A program made the translations under genes and the position numbers. A stretch of 64,000 nucleotides of DNA from the NCBI RefSeq assembly GCF_030813055.1, contig NZ_JAUSTW010000008.1:204489-268488 (forward strand), read 5' to 3'. The stretch comes from Neobacillus ginsengisoli. Its GTDB lineage: Bacteria > Bacillota > Bacilli > Bacillales_B > DSM-18226. Of the stretch, positions 36,103-46,383 are shown piece after piece. Under the pieces are notes generated by a model. The model was not told where the DNA came from and did not search any database. It worked only from the letters and a program-made list of their open reading frames with translations. Each line of letters begins with the position of its first letter. Within the stretch, counting starts at the first letter, position 1.

Positions 36103-36408
36103 TTAATCCATTTCAAGAGCACAAGCACTTGAGATAAAGCTGTCTCCGACTAGAAAACCATGTTGAACTTGATAATCAATTTCTGTTTCTTCATTTAAGT
36201 AGCGTTTTGTAAAACGGTCCAGCCTAATCTGTACCCCATCCTTCTCAATACATAAATCGTTTCGCCGCGGTTCATCAAAAACAATTGAAAATTTAACGGA
36301 CATCCCGCAGCCCCCTGTTACCTCTGCATCAATCCGAGGAATTTTCCCTTCAGTCTTAATCAGCTCTTTAAGTTTGTCTATCGCTGCTTCTGTCATTTTT
36401 AACTCCAT
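36103..36408 (-). CDS. HesB/IscA-like iron-sulfur family protein
   Basis: About 101 residues from the ATG at 36408 (AGGAG upstream; the frame extends to 36432 through the ribosome site). MTEAAIDKLKELI and TGGCGMSVKFSIVFDEPR match the Fe-S_biosyn fold, but the C-terminal CGCGxSF motif of true A-type carriers is replaced by SSACALEMD, leaving two cysteines in all. This resembles the Bacillus YneR-type branch. Placed between lipA and lpdA in the glycine cluster, it might help load or repair the LipA iron-sulfur clusters; that is inference from position. The missing CxC makes classic cluster transfer uncertain. Confidence 0.75.
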   Translation of the reverse strand: MELKMTEAAIDKLKELIKTEGKIPRIDAEVTGGCGMSVKFSIVFDEPRRNDLCIEKDGVQIRLDRFTKRYLNEETEIDYQVQHGFLVGDSFISSACALEMD

Positions 36409-36449
36409 AGGATCCCTCTCCTCTTCTCCCAATCACCTATTTTCATTAA

Positions 36450-37328
36450 TTATGCTTTCGCTTTTGCTGCATTGACCTGTTCATCTGCATGATAAGAGGA
36501 GCGAACGAGCGGACCCGCTTCGTAATGACTAAATCCTTTAGACATGGCGATTATTTTTAGTTCTTCAAATTCTTGTGGACTCCAATATTTTTGGACTTTT
36601 AAATGATGTTTAGTCGGCTGCAAATATTGACCAATAGTCATAATATCCACATTGTTCGTGCGAAGATCATCCATCGTTTCGAGAATTTCTTCTTTTGCTT
36701 CGCCAAGACCAATCATAATGCTTGATTTTGTTGGAATATCAGCATTCATTTCTTTTGCGCGTCGCAAAAACTCAAGGGAACGTTCGTATGTAGCCCGGGC
36801 ACGAATTTTTGGTGATAAACGTTTCACTGTCTCAATATTGTGATTTAGAATATCCGGCTTTGCATCCATTAACGTTTTTAAATTTTCATATTTACCATTC
36901 ATATCAGACGGAAGGACTTCAATGCTGCAAAATGGATTACGTCGCCTTACAGCTCTTACCGTTTCTGCATAAACCCCGGCTCCTCCATCTTTTAAATCAT
37001 CACGGGCAACAGCAGTAATCACGACATGCTTTAATCCCATCAGCTCCACTGATTCTGCCACACGTTCCGGCTCTTCCCAATCAAGCTCTGTCGGAAGCCC
37101 TGTTTGTACCGCACAGAATCGACAGGCCCGTGTACACACACTTCCTAAAATCATAAAGGTTGCCGTCTTTCGTGATGCCCAGCATTCATGAATGTTCGGA
37201 CATTTTGCTTCTTCACAGACTGTATGAAGTCTTTTTTCACGCATCATCGTTTTTAAGCCGGTATACTGCTCATTCGTATTTAATTTTATCTTAAGCCATT
37301 CTGGTTTACGGACATACTCGGTGGCCAT
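36450..37328 (-). CDS. lipA: Lipoyl synthase
   Basis: A 292-residue radical-SAM enzyme. Auxiliary-cluster cysteines Cys38, Cys43, Cys49 ([12 protein letters not shown]) and radical-SAM CxxxCxxC Cys65/69/72 (CTRACRFC) are intact, as is the C-terminal RSSYHA serine ligand motif. It inserts two sulfurs into octanoyl groups to make lipoate. Most Bacilli have a lipA elsewhere; inclusion here between gcvPB and the HesB-like gene lets GcvH lipoylation keep pace with cluster induction. GGAGTG precedes the ATG; 90 bases from gcvPB. Confidence 0.95.
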   Translation of the reverse strand: MATEYVRKPEWLKIKLNTNEQYTGLKTMMREKRLHTVCEEAKCPNIHECWASRKTATFMILGSVCTRACRFCAVQTGLPTELDWEEPERVAESVELMGLKHVVITAVARDDLKDGGAGVYAETVRAVRRRNPFCSIEVLPSDMNGKYENLKTLMDAKPDILNHNIETVKRLSPKIRARATYERSLEFLRRAKEMNADIPTKSSIMIGLGEAKEEILETMDDLRTNNVDIMTIGQYLQPTKHHLKVQKYWSPQEFEELKIIAMSKGFSHYEAGPLVRSSYHADEQVNAAKAKA

Positions 37329-37419
37329 CTAATTCACTCCTATGAGCGGAACTTAAAATCTATTAACTTGAAAATCATCTGTGCAGAGTATATCCCCCGC
37401 ACAGATGAAAGTTCTGCTT

Positions 37420-38910
37420 TTATACGTTTACAGTTTCTTTTTCTTTCGCTACCGATGCCTCTTTTGTATAACGCAATATCGGTTGTCTCGCCGCCTGCAC
37501 TTCATCCAATCGGCCAATCACCGTTGTATGTGGTGCTTCTAATACAATACCTGGGTTTTCTTCTACCTCTTTGGCAATTTGAATCATCACATCAGCAAAT
37601 GCATCCATTGTTTCCTTTGACTCTGTTTCTGTTGGTTCGATCATCAAACATTCCTCAACATTTAGCGGGAAGTAGATGGTTGGTGGATGATACCCAAAAT
37701 CAAGCAGACGTTTGGCTATATCAAGTGTTCTTACCCCCAACTTTTTCTGTCTTGATCCGGATAAAACAAATTCATGCTTGCAAATTTGTGAATATGGTGC
37801 ATCAAAATAAGGCTCTAGTTTTTTACGAAGATAGTTCGCATGAAGGACGGCACCTTCAGATACCTGGCGTAATCCTTCAGGACCCATAGTCCGTATATAA
37901 GTGTACGCACGCAATAGAATACCGAAGTTTCCATAATACCCTTTGACACGGCCGATTGATAAGGGCTGATTATAGTCCAACTGATATTGATTATTTTCTT
38001 TAACTACTCGTGGAACTGGTAAAAACGGAATCAGCTTCTCTTTTACACCGACCGGACCAGCACCCGGGCCACCGCCGCCATGAGGAGTCGTAAATGTCTT
38101 ATGAAGATTTAAATGCACGATGTCAAAACCCATCTTACCCGGTGTTGTTTTTCCTAAAATGGCATTCGCATTTGCACCGTCATAGTATAATAATCCGCCC
38201 GCTTCATGGACAACTTTAGCAATTTCAACAATTTCTTTTTCAAACAACCCGAGCGTATTTGGATTTGTCAGCATCAGTGCTGCTGTATTATCATCCACAT
38301 GTTTCTTTAATTCTTCTAAGTCAACTAACCCATGCTCATTGGATGGAATTGTTATGGTTTCGTATCCGGCAACCGATGCACTTGCAGGGTTTGTTCCATG
38401 TGCGGAATCCGGGACAAGGACTTTCGTTCTCACTTCACCTTTTTGTTTATGGTAGGCTTTAACCATCATTAACCCTGTCCATTCACCTTGTGCTCCTGCT
38501 GAAGGCTGCAAAGTCACTGCATCCATGCCAGTAATGACAGCTAATTCTTCCTGTAATTCATATAAAACCTCTAATGCACCTTGTACCGTTTCGGTTGGCT
38601 GGTAGGGATGAATCCGGCTAAACCCTTCCAAACGTGCTACATCTTCATTAATTTTCGGATTATACTTCATCGTACAAGAACCAAGAGGATAGAATCCGTT
38701 ATCAATCCCATGATTTTTATTCGAGAGCGCTGTGTAATGGCGAACAAGTTGCAACTCAGAAACTTCCGGGAGTTCTGCAGGAATATCACGAATCAAATGT
38801 TTTGGAAGTTTATCATTTATATCTACCTTATCAACGTCAGACTCAGGAAAACTTGAACCAACCCGCCCTTGACGACTAATTTCAAAAATCAGATTATTAT
38901 ACTCAACCAT
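37420..38910 (-). CDS. gcvPB: Glycine dehydrogenase (decarboxylating) subunit 2
   Basis: A 496-residue PLP subunit of the P-protein. The PLP lysine is Lys271 in [36 protein letters not shown] and [11 protein letters not shown] are conserved active-site parts. With GcvPA it decarboxylates glycine and passes the aminomethyl group to lipoyl-GcvH. Split P-protein is the Gram-positive form. Its start overlaps the gcvPA stop by 8 bases, indicating translational coupling. Confidence 0.96.
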   Translation of the reverse strand: MVEYNNLIFEISRQGRVGSSFPESDVDKVDINDKLPKHLIRDIPAELPEVSELQLVRHYTALSNKNHGIDNGFYPLGSCTMKYNPKINEDVARLEGFSRIHPYQPTETVQGALEVLYELQEELAVITGMDAVTLQPSAGAQGEWTGLMMVKAYHKQKGEVRTKVLVPDSAHGTNPASASVAGYETITIPSNEHGLVDLEELKKHVDDNTAALMLTNPNTLGLFEKEIVEIAKVVHEAGGLLYYDGANANAILGKTTPGKMGFDIVHLNLHKTFTTPHGGGGPGAGPVGVKEKLIPFLPVPRVVKENNQYQLDYNQPLSIGRVKGYYGNFGILLRAYTYIRTMGPEGLRQVSEGAVLHANYLRKKLEPYFDAPYSQICKHEFVLSGSRQKKLGVRTLDIAKRLLDFGYHPPTIYFPLNVEECLMIEPTETESKETMDAFADVMIQIAKEVEENPGIVLEAPHTTVIGRLDEVQAARQPILRYTKEASVAKEKETVNV

Positions 38911-40255
38911 TTACAACAGCCCCCAATACCTCGATAAATTGGTCAATTTCTTCTTTCGTCCTTTGCTCGGTCACCGAGATCAGTATTTGATTTTCAAAGC
39001 CATAATCATTTTGTAAGTCAAAACCACCGATGATTCCCGCCTCAAGCAGTTTTGCGTTGACTTCTTTGACAGGCATAGGAAGTTCTACCACAAATTCATT
39101 AAAGAATGGTGCTTGATTCGTAATAATAAAGCCTTTCTTTTTCAGACTATTTGCCATGTAATCAGCCTTTTCAAAATTTAGCTGGGCCATTTGCCGAATT
39201 CCTTGCTTCCCAAGTGCACTAATACAAACAGCAGAAGCAAGAGCGTTTAAGGCTTGGTTTGAACAAATATTAGATGATGCTTTATCACGTCGAATATGTT
39301 GTTCGCGGGCTTGCAAAGTTAAGACAAATCCACGCTGCCCTTTTTCATCTGTTGTTTGCCCGACAATACGTCCGGGGATTTTCCGCATGAATTTTTTATT
39401 CACTGCAAAATAACCACAGTGTGGACCGCCAAAGGACATCGGGATTCCCAATGGCTGCATATCTCCGACCACAATGTCTGCTCCAAGCTTACCAGGAGTC
39501 TGTAAGAGCGCCAGTGCCAACGGATTGGCACTTACGATGAAAAGTGCTCCGTTTGCTGCTGCAATTTTCTTAATTTCTGCCAAATCTTCAATCGAACCGA
39601 AAAAGTTAGGATATTGAACAATGACAGCGGCAGTCCCCTTATCGATTTGTTCTTGCAGTTTTTCCAAGTCAGTAACATCATTAGCAAGATTCACATCTTC
39701 TACTATATACCCCTGACCGCTTGCTACAGTATTTAAGATAGCGCGCGATTCAGGATGAACAGCCTTTGATACAAGTACTTTCGAACGTCTTGTTGATGCA
39801 ACTGCGAGTGACGCCGCTTCTGCAAGTGATGTAAAACCATCGTACATGGAGGAGTTGGCAACATCCATTCCTGTTATCTCACAAACCATGGTTTGAAATT
39901 CAAAAATCCCCTGTAATTCACCTTGGCTAATTTCCGGTTGGTATGGTGTATAAGCAGTATAAAATTCAGAACGGGAAATCATATGATTGACTACACTTGG
40001 AATGTAGTGGTCATAAGTTCCCGCACCAAGAAAGGTTGGGTACTGATTCGCATTTTTGTTTTTGAAAGCAAGCTGATTCATTTTTTTTAAAAGCAGCGCT
40101 TCAGGGACCGCCTTGGGGATATTCAGCTCACCTTGCAGCCTAATCTCGGCTGGAATATCTTCAAATAACTCATCGATAGAAGAAATATTTAAAAAAGCGA
40201 GCATTTCCTCTTGATCTTGTTTCGTGTCAGGGAGATATCTATAAGTGGACGTCAT
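38903..40255 (-). CDS. gcvPA: Glycine dehydrogenase (decarboxylating) subunit 1
   Basis: About 450 residues from the ATG at 40255 (GGAGAGG upstream; an in-frame extension to 40303 overlaps gcvH and is unlikely). It opens [19 protein letters not shown] and includes [29 protein letters not shown] and SICSNQ-like [14 protein letters not shown], the hallmarks of the alpha-type half of P-protein, which lacks the PLP lysine and dimerises with GcvPB. One base separates it from the gcvH stop codon. Confidence 0.95.
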   Translation of the reverse strand: MTSTYRYLPDTKQDQEEMLAFLNISSIDELFEDIPAEIRLQGELNIPKAVPEALLLKKMNQLAFKNKNANQYPTFLGAGTYDHYIPSVVNHMISRSEFYTAYTPYQPEISQGELQGIFEFQTMVCEITGMDVANSSMYDGFTSLAEAASLAVASTRRSKVLVSKAVHPESRAILNTVASGQGYIVEDVNLANDVTDLEKLQEQIDKGTAAVIVQYPNFFGSIEDLAEIKKIAAANGALFIVSANPLALALLQTPGKLGADIVVGDMQPLGIPMSFGGPHCGYFAVNKKFMRKIPGRIVGQTTDEKGQRGFVLTLQAREQHIRRDKASSNICSNQALNALASAVCISALGKQGIRQMAQLNFEKADYMANSLKKKGFIITNQAPFFNEFVVELPMPVKEVNAKLLEAGIIGGFDLQNDYGFENQILISVTEQRTKEEIDQFIEVLGAVVNG

Positions 40256-40256
40256 T

Positions 40257-40655
40257 TTATTCCTCTCCTTCTTCATTAATAAATGCTTGGTACTCATCTT
40301 CATTTAACAGAGATTCCAGCTCTTCTGGACATGACATTTCCACTTCAATTAACCAGCCTTTTCCAAACGGATATTCGTTAATCGTTTCTGGAGCATCTTC
40401 TATCTCCTCATTAATTCGAACTACTGTACCCGATACTGGAGCGAAAATTTCAGAAACTGCTTTAACCGATTCGATTGTTCCCATTGATTCATCCGCTGTT
40501 ACTTCATCATCTAGTTGTGGATTTTCAACAAATACGATATCTCCCAGCTGTTTTTGTGCATAATCAGAAATCCCAATCCGGACTCGATTACCTTCTAATT
40601 GTAAAACCCACTCGTGTTCCTTGCTATATAGTAAGGTTGCGATCGCTTTTGTCAT
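40257..40655 (-). CDS. gcvH: Glycine cleavage system H protein
   Basis: A 132-residue lipoyl carrier with the biotinyl/lipoyl fold. KEHEWV near the start, GDIVFVENP, and the lipoylation lysine Lys65 in ESVKAVSEI are all conserved. It shuttles the aminomethyl group between P- and T-proteins and is reoxidised by LpdA. It lies between gcvT and gcvPA, as part of one transcript. AAGGAAGAAAA leader before the ATG. Confidence 0.96.
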   Translation of the reverse strand: MTKAIATLLYSKEHEWVLQLEGNRVRIGISDYAQKQLGDIVFVENPQLDDEVTADESMGTIESVKAVSEIFAPVSGTVVRINEEIEDAPETINEYPFGKGWLIEVEMSCPEELESLLNEDEYQAFINEEGEE

Positions 40656-40783
40656 TATATTTTCTTCCTTTCAACTGTTAATTAGAATTAAATAATCTTA
40701 AAATCATTTTTTTAGTATGTTTGTGTATCAGGCGTGCTGCCTGCCGCCAGTTTGAAAGTTTACCAGAGTATCTTATTACTCTT

Positions 40784-41896
40784 TTAACCTCTTTTATAGA
40801 ATGGTGTTTTCACAACAACCGCATCAATCAGCTTATTACGGATTTCTACTTTTAACGATGTCCCTACTTCAGCATGTTCCGCTGATAGTAGAACAAGTCC
40901 AACGCTTTTCTTTAAAGATGGTGATTGGGTTCCCGATGTAACAACCCCAATCTCCTCTCCAGTTTCTGAAAAAACCTTATAACCGTGGCGTGGAATCCCC
41001 CGTCCTGTGACTTCAATCCCCACTAGTTTTCGTCTTAATCCGGCTTCTTTTTGAGCTATAAGCGAAGCTTTCCCAATAAAATCACTTTCTTTTTTCAGTT
41101 TTACCGCAAAGCCGATTCCGGCTTCGAGTGGATTAATATCACTTAATAGTTCTTGACCATAGAGTGCAAGACGTGCTTCTAAACGAAGTGTGTCCCGAGC
41201 ACCAAGTCCACATGGTTTTAAGCCGTCCTCACTACCGGCTTCTAAAAGCTTTTCCCAAAGGACTTCCGCTTGATCAGCGGATAAATAAAGCTCAAAACCC
41301 TCTTCTCCTGTATATCCTGTACGGGATACGAGTACATCTGTAACCCCGTCCAAATTAACATGTTGAGCAAATTTAAATGAGCCAATTTCAGCTAGATCGG
41401 TTCCAGTTAGCTTTTGTAAAATACCTTCCGCCTTTGGACCTTGGATGGCAAGTTGAGCAATTTCATTCGAAATATTTGTGAGATTCATATCTCCCTTTGC
41501 ATGCTGCTTCATCCATTCAAAATCTTTATTGATGTTAGCTGCATTTATAACGAGTAAATATTTTTCATCCTCTAATTTATACACTAATAAATCATCGACC
41601 GTTCCCCCATCTAGATAGCACATTGCGGTATACTGGGCCTGATGAATGCTAAGTTTTGTCACATCGTTTGTAACCAGGTAGTTGATATAGCTCTCGGCAT
41701 CTTTTCCCTCAACTAGTACTTCACCCATATGTGAGACATCAAAAAGTCCTGCTTTTGTTCGAACCGCCTCATGCTCATCTAAAATACTGGAAAATTGCAC
41801 TGGCAGTGCCCAGCCGCCAAAATCAATGACTTTCGCGCCATATTTTTTATAAGTTTCAAAAAGTGGTGTTTGCTTTAATGCTGTTCCAATCCCCAT
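40784..41896 (-). CDS. gcvT: Aminomethyltransferase (T-protein)
   Basis: About 370 residues from the ATG at 41896, chosen because GGAGGGAAA lies directly before it; the upstream extension to 41923 overlaps sdaAA. Folate-binding marks include [27 protein letters not shown] and [14 protein letters not shown], and the C-terminal barrel has [11 protein letters not shown] and [16 protein letters not shown]. It releases ammonia and makes 5,10-methylene-THF, which GlyA then uses to make serine. Twelve bases after sdaAA. Confidence 0.95.
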   Translation of the reverse strand: MGIGTALKQTPLFETYKKYGAKVIDFGGWALPVQFSSILDEHEAVRTKAGLFDVSHMGEVLVEGKDAESYINYLVTNDVTKLSIHQAQYTAMCYLDGGTVDDLLVYKLEDEKYLLVINAANINKDFEWMKQHAKGDMNLTNISNEIAQLAIQGPKAEGILQKLTGTDLAEIGSFKFAQHVNLDGVTDVLVSRTGYTGEEGFELYLSADQAEVLWEKLLEAGSEDGLKPCGLGARDTLRLEARLALYGQELLSDINPLEAGIGFAVKLKKESDFIGKASLIAQKEAGLRRKLVGIEVTGRGIPRHGYKVFSETGEEIGVVTSGTQSPSLKKSVGLVLLSAEHAEVGTSLKVEIRNKLIDAVVVKTPFYKRG

Positions 41897-41907
41897 TGAT
41901 TTCCCTC

Positions 41908-42789
41908 CTATGATTTCCTGCAAAACAGCCGTTCCTTTACCTGTTTACCTGTTTCTGTCGTTGCCAGACCTCCAAGAGCTGTTTCTCGGAGTGTCCTCGG
42001 CATATCTTTTCCAATCCTATACATCGCTCCAATTACTTCATCACAAGGAATCTGGCTTTCAATCCCGGCAAGGGCCATATCTGCTGCCGAGAACGCGATG
42101 GAAGTCCCAATCACATTTCGTTTAATGCAAGGCACTTCAACAAGGCCTGCCACCGGGTCGCAAACCAGACCTAAAAGTGACTTCATGGCAATGGCTGTGG
42201 CATTCACAGCTTGCTCTGGTGTGCCTCCTCTTAACTCAACGATTGTTCCGGCAGCCATGGCTGTTGCCGATCCTACCTCAGCCTGGCACCCTCCAGCCGC
42301 CCCTGAAATGAAGGAACGGTTTGCAATGACTAACCCGAGCATACTTGCTGTAAACAATCCCATCACTAAATCTTTAAAAGGTGTACCGTCATTTTTATGA
42401 AGAGAAAACAATACCCCAGGCAATATGCCGGCTGCCCCGGCAGTTGGTGTCGCTACAATGACCCCCATCCGGGCATTATTTTCAGAAGTTGCCAATGAAA
42501 AGGCCATAGCATTGCTTATATAATTTCCTGACAGTGCTTTTCCTTGATTCATATAATCATACATTTTCACGGCATCACCGCCGGAAATGCCACTTGGTGC
42601 AGCGGAGTCATCTTTTATCCCTCTGTCAACAGCTTCTTTCATTTTGATTAAACGCTCTTCCATCATGGCAATAATGATTTCTTTGTCTCTTCCTGATTTT
42701 TCTGTCTCCATCTTCAACATCATTTCACCAATTGTTTTTTGCTCTTTTTCACAAGCTTTGATCAGCTCTCTCATGGACTGAATTTCCAT
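41908..42789 (-). CDS. sdaAA: L-serine dehydratase, iron-sulfur-dependent, alpha subunit
   Basis: A 293-residue 4Fe-4S dehydratase subunit. Cysteines expected to hold the cluster lie in [22 protein letters not shown] and the C-terminal [26 protein letters not shown] is a strongly conserved loop. With SdaAB it converts L-serine to pyruvate and ammonia. Its ATG overlaps the sdaAB stop codon (TAATG), so the subunits are translated together. It makes the glycine cluster a route to pyruvate rather than only a C1 source. Confidence 0.95.
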   Translation of the reverse strand: MEIQSMRELIKACEKEQKTIGEMMLKMETEKSGRDKEIIIAMMEERLIKMKEAVDRGIKDDSAAPSGISGGDAVKMYDYMNQGKALSGNYISNAMAFSLATSENNARMGVIVATPTAGAAGILPGVLFSLHKNDGTPFKDLVMGLFTASMLGLVIANRSFISGAAGGCQAEVGSATAMAAGTIVELRGGTPEQAVNATAIAMKSLLGLVCDPVAGLVEVPCIKRNVIGTSIAFSAADMALAGIESQIPCDEVIGAMYRIGKDMPRTLRETALGGLATTETGKQVKERLFCRKS

Positions 42790-43301
42790 TAAATTGCCTC
42801 CATAAATTCTTTCTCGATTGATTGGTAATCACGAGCAAGCGCTTTTAAATCATCGCCTGCACTCAAGCGTATATCGACCATCTTGTCGTTAATCAGAAAA
42901 ATCTTTGATAACCCGCCGCCGAGTGACACACCTCCAACTTTAACAACATAATCACCGCACTTTGCTGTTACGATTGTTATATTGGGATGGTCATAATACT
43001 CACATTCTTCTGCAAATTCGAATTGGTACTGCATCCCATATTCTTTAGCCAACTCCAACGAATTTTTAATACGCTGATCATCGGTATCCATTCCAAGTAA
43101 TCCGCCAAGAAGCGCTTTATCTGTTCCATGACCTTGATAGGTTTCGGCAAATGAATCATAAAATACAATATTTGCTTCTTGAGGACAATCTCCCAACATT
43201 TCATAAATAAACTTTCCAATCGATACGACTCCGGCTGTATGAGAACTCGACGGTCCCACCATAATAGGGCCAATAATGTCAAAACAACTCTGAAATTCCA
43301 T
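42789..43301 (-). CDS. sdaAB: L-serine dehydratase beta subunit, lacking the ACT domain
   Basis: A 170-residue subunit with the conserved start FDIIGPIMVGPSSSHTAG, the SFAETYQGHGTDKALLGG segment and VVKVGGVSLGGG. The usual protein is about 220 residues with a C-terminal ACT domain that senses serine; here the frame ends after VDIRLSAGDDLKALARDYQ plus a short helix, and the stop codon overlaps the sdaAA start. The operon structure shows this is the natural end, so the regulatory domain is absent. ATG preceded by AAAGGGG, 17 bases after glyA. Confidence 0.92.
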   Translation of the reverse strand: MEFQSCFDIIGPIMVGPSSSHTAGVVSIGKFIYEMLGDCPQEANIVFYDSFAETYQGHGTDKALLGGLLGMDTDDQRIKNSLELAKEYGMQYQFEFAEECEYYDHPNITIVTAKCGDYVVKVGGVSLGGGLSKIFLINDKMVDIRLSAGDDLKALARDYQSIEKEFMEAI

Positions 43302-43318
43302 CGCAATTTGCCCCTTTC

Positions 43319-44569
43319 TTACACTGTTATTGCCTGTTGAAATAACGGATAGGCGTCACAAATCGGTTTCGTTGTTTCCTTTGCTTTCTCAAGCACCACT
43401 TTGTCCCCTTTACTCTTCAGAACAGCTGCAATAATTTTCCCAATTTTCACCATTTCTTCATGCTTCATTCCACGTGTGGTTAAAGCTGCTGTTCCCATCC
43501 GGATACCGCTCGTAACAAACGGTTTTTCTGGGTCATATGGAATTGTATTTTTATTTACGGTAATGCCTGCTTCTTCTAATAATTTCTCTGCTTCTTTTCC
43601 TGTTAAATTCCACGGACGTAAATCTAAAAGAACAATATGATTATCTGTTCCCCCAGAAACAAGGGCAGCACCTTCATTTTTTAATGTTTCGCCAAGGGTT
43701 GCTGCATTTTCAATGACTTGTTTTGCATATTCCTTAAAGGTTGGCTGCAATGCTTCATTAAAAGCAACAGCTTTAGCTGCAATTATATGCATGAGCGGCC
43801 CACCTTGAATTCCTGGGAACACCGATTTATTAATGGCTTTTATGATGTCTTCATCATTGGTTAAAATAATTCCACCGCGCGGTCCTCTCAACGTTTTATG
43901 CGTGGTGCTCGTAACAACGTCAGCATATGGTATTGGAGAGGGATGAAGTCCAGCTGCAACAAGTCCAGCAATATGCGCCATATCTACCATGAATTTTGCG
44001 CCAACTTGATCAGCAATTTGTCTAAAGCGTTCAAAATCAATCTTTCTTGGGTAAGCGCTTGCCCCTGCAATAATCAAATTTGGTTTTTCCCTTTTTGCAA
44101 TTTCTTCTAGTTCATCATAATCAATCAATTGAGTATCCTCTCTCACACCATAGGACACAATTTCAAACCATTTTCCTGAAACGCTGACAGGGCTTCCGTG
44201 AGTTAAATGGCCTCCATGTGAAAGGTTCATCCCCATGACCTTATCACCAGGCTGTAGCAATGCGTAAAATACAGCAAAATTTGCTTGTGCACCTGAGTGT
44301 GGCTGAACATTTGCATATTTAGCTCCAAACAGCCGTGTTAGGCGATCAATCGCGGTTTTTTCTGCTATATCAACATATTCACATCCGCCATAGTAGCGCT
44401 TCCCTGGATAGCCTTCCGCATATTTATTCGTCATCACACTTCCCATTGCTTCTAACACATCTAAGCTTACGAAGTTTTCAGATGCAATTAACTCCAATGT
44501 TTGATGCTGGCGTTCCTGTTCTTTCCTAATTGCTTCAAAAATAGTTGAATCATTTTGTAATAATCCCAT
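43319..44569 (-). CDS. glyA: Serine hydroxymethyltransferase
   Basis: A 416-residue PLP enzyme with the PLP lysine Lys225 ([14 protein letters not shown]), [10 protein letters not shown] and the GGCEYVD active-site loop. It condenses glycine with methylene-THF to serine, or the reverse. First gene after the glycine riboswitch, so in this context it probably runs toward serine for SdaAA/AB. It may be a second glyA; the biosynthetic copy normally lies near upp/atp. AAAAGGAGG precedes the ATG. Confidence 0.96.
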   Translation of the reverse strand: MGLLQNDSTIFEAIRKEQERQHQTLELIASENFVSLDVLEAMGSVMTNKYAEGYPGKRYYGGCEYVDIAEKTAIDRLTRLFGAKYANVQPHSGAQANFAVFYALLQPGDKVMGMNLSHGGHLTHGSPVSVSGKWFEIVSYGVREDTQLIDYDELEEIAKREKPNLIIAGASAYPRKIDFERFRQIADQVGAKFMVDMAHIAGLVAAGLHPSPIPYADVVTSTTHKTLRGPRGGIILTNDEDIIKAINKSVFPGIQGGPLMHIIAAKAVAFNEALQPTFKEYAKQVIENAATLGETLKNEGAALVSGGTDNHIVLLDLRPWNLTGKEAEKLLEEAGITVNKNTIPYDPEKPFVTSGIRMGTAALTTRGMKHEEMVKIGKIIAAVLKSKGDKVVLEKAKETTKPICDAYPLFQQAITV

Positions 44570-44694
44570 TTCTAGTCCTCCTTTTAATGGTTCAGACTAC
44601 CCCTTGATGTTTCAAACATGGAATTAATTTTCCTAATTACTGCAGATTTTTTTCCAAGTAAATTGATAGAAACACTCCTTTTTTTGCACACAAA

Positions 44695-44745
44695 AAAGGA
44701 CAGAAAAGGGTAGCATAAAGATTGCTCTACCCTTCTCTGTCCTTT
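44695..44745 (-). terminator. Riboswitch-controlled terminator
   Basis: On the minus strand AAAGGACAGAGAAGGGTAG pairs with CTACCCTTTTCTGTCCTTT, then TTTTT. The 5' arm starts right after the CTCTCAGGTA end of aptamer 2, so glycine binding should sequester it and allow readthrough into glyA. Confidence 0.9.
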
Positions 44746-44920
44746 TACCTGAGAGTTTAGTTCCGTTTACGAAAAGAACCTTCCCCTTTGGTGGCATAAT
44801 TGTATACGCGCTCTCCAGAGTTGCGTCCAGTTGTGGTTCCATCTACCTGAGAGATTTATTCCAAGGGTCTTTTTGGAACTTGCTCCTTCGGTGGCGTGTT
44901 AAAATGCACTCTCCCACAAC
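44746..44920 (-). ncRNA. Tandem glycine riboswitch
   Basis: Two gcvT-type aptamers. Aptamer 1 (44919-44844): GGGAGAGTG, CGCCACCGAAGGAGCAAG, CTCTCAGGTA. Aptamer 2 (44820-44746): CTGGAGAGCG, TGCCACCAAAGGGGAAGG, CTCTCAGGTA. The linker GATGGAACCACAACTGGACG is short, as usual for the tandem form. With the terminator that follows, this is an ON switch: high glycine turns on glyA and the genes behind it. Confidence 0.96.
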
Positions 44921-44948
44921 CGTCATCCGCTTATTTTTTATTATTTTC

Positions 44949-44977
44949 AGAATAATCGCTAAGATAATTAACGTCAA
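44949..44977 (-). promoter_or_regulatory. Sigma-A promoter of the glycine cluster
   Basis: TTGACG (44977-44972), 17-base spacer, TATTCT (44954-44949) on the minus strand; expected start near 44942, about 20 bases before aptamer 1. Confidence 0.85.
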
Positions 44978-45043
44978 GCTTTTTTTATACACTTTTTGAA
45001 AGCGATAACAACAATGGGTAATAAAGACTATTTATAGTTTTCG

Positions 45044-45590
45044 TTAATTTTCTGCAATCTTTTCCTGATTCACTTGATCTGCCTGATTCACCTTCAGATT
45101 CCGTATTTTATAAATGGCAATTAGCATAATAAACCAAACAGGAGTTACAAATAACGCAACACGAGTATCTTCCGCAAGCGCAAGCACGACAAGAACGAAG
45201 GCAAGAAAAGCAAGGATTATGTAATTGGAAACTGGGTAAAACGGCAATTTAAATTTATTTACTTTTGCCAGGTCCGGCCTTACTTTACGGTATTTCAAAT
45301 GGCTGATGACCGTAATTCCCCAAATAAAAATGAAACATACGGTAGAAATACTTGTAATTAGTGTAAAGACACCTTCCGGCATGACATAGTTTAAAATTAC
45401 GGAAATGAGGATGACAACAGTTGAAAAGAACAAAGCATTAGATGGTATTTTTCGTGAAGTAAGTTTTGCGAATGGTACAGGTGCATTTTTATCTTTGGCA
45501 AGGGAATAAACCATCCGACTAGTGCTGAAAATGGCGCTGTTACATGCTGAAGCTGCAGATGTAAGAACAACACCAAATGCAAGACTCTGT
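45044..45590 (-). pseudogene. C-terminal part of an APC amino-acid permease
   Basis: The frame reads LAFGVVLTSAASACNSAIFSTSRMVYSLAKDKNAPVPFAKL and then about four helices to KVNQADQVNQEKIAEN, matching the last third of AnsP/RocE/GabP-type permeases (APC superfamily). Upstream of about 45590 an in-frame stop and a 130-bp inverted-repeat element replace the first eight helices. Internal ATG at 45514 does not make a complete carrier. It lies just upstream of the glycine cluster on the same strand; it may once have been an amino-acid importer gene linked to it. Confidence 0.8.
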
Positions 45591-45620
45591 TAAATGATTT
45601 TGTTAATTTTAGTAAAAATA

Positions 45621-45752
45621 GAGGCTGACTCAAAAGGTCGTTGATCATAGAGTTGTTTTGTTGGGATGATAAGTACAACGAGCAATCAGAAATTTAAGAG
45701 GTTTGAGTTAAAAGGCCTATCCAAAAATACCAACGACTCTTTTGAGTCAGTT
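45621..45752. mobile_element. 130-bp MITE-like element with inverted ends
   Basis: GGCTGACTCAAAAGGTCGTTG at 45623-45643 is matched in reverse by CAACGACTCTTTTGAGTCAG at 45731-45750 (one-base indel). No ORF inside. It sits at the break point of the truncated permease gene. The ends recall IS1182-type termini, but this is only an impression. Confidence 0.6.
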
Positions 45753-45803
45753 TTTTATTTATTCTGTTTTTATGTACTAAAATTGATATTTACACTACAA
45801 AAT

Positions 45804-45819
45804 GAGGGCGAAAGCCCTC
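45804..45819. terminator. GNRA-loop hairpin downstream of DinB gene
   Basis: GAGGGC-GAAA-GCCCTC, with CTTTTCTTTC on the plus side and ATTTTG on the minus side; suits the end of the DinB transcript. Confidence 0.6.
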
Positions 45820-45879
45820 CTTTTCTTTCAGTAAAATCATCATTTTTTTGGAAGCGGATTCCCATTTTTTAAAATTATT

Positions 45880-46383
45880 TCATTTTGAGTATAGAAAAAG
45901 TCCATAATCTTGCATAACAGAGGTATGACCCATTTGCCGCAACATAGTTGCTATATTGCCACGATGATATGATCCGTGTGTGACAACGTGTAGTACCGTT
46001 TCAGAAACAGTCGTTTCAAGCACTCCAGCATATGGGTTTTCAACCTCAAACACCTTTTCAAAATCTCCATGGCTATTTAGAAGTTCTTTGTATCGTTTAG
46101 ATAATTCAAAAAAGCTTATTTCTATTTCCTCAATATTTTTTGTTTCCATCTGTTCTCTTAATTGATCTGCGTGTGCCATTGCATCTCTCATGCTATTACC
46201 TGAGATAATGTCAAACCAAGCTAGATCTGTGAGGTAAATGTGAGACAACACCTTTGATACCGAAGAAAAACCACTCTGAATTTCCTTATGGTAAATGTCT
46301 TGCGGAAGTTCCTTTAAACGATTCAGTATAATTCCATTTGCCCATACGTGGTAGTCGTGCATTTCTAATACAGAATTCATCAT
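45880..46383 (-). CDS. DinB family protein
   Basis: A 167-residue four-helix-bundle protein. The metal triad expected for DinB/YfiT is present: His48 (LSHIYLTD), His136 and His140 (HVVTHGSYHRG). Opening WANGIILNRLKELP is typical. DinB-like proteins include thiol transferases (bacillithiol S-transferases, BstA) in Bacillus; the function of this copy is not defined by its context. ATG with GGAGGGA upstream. Single gene. Confidence 0.88.
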   Translation of the reverse strand: MMNSVLEMHDYHVWANGIILNRLKELPQDIYHKEIQSGFSSVSKVLSHIYLTDLAWFDIISGNSMRDAMAHADQLREQMETKNIEEIEISFFELSKRYKELLNSHGDFEKVFEVENPYAGVLETTVSETVLHVVTHGSYHRGNIATMLRQMGHTSVMQDYGLFLYSK

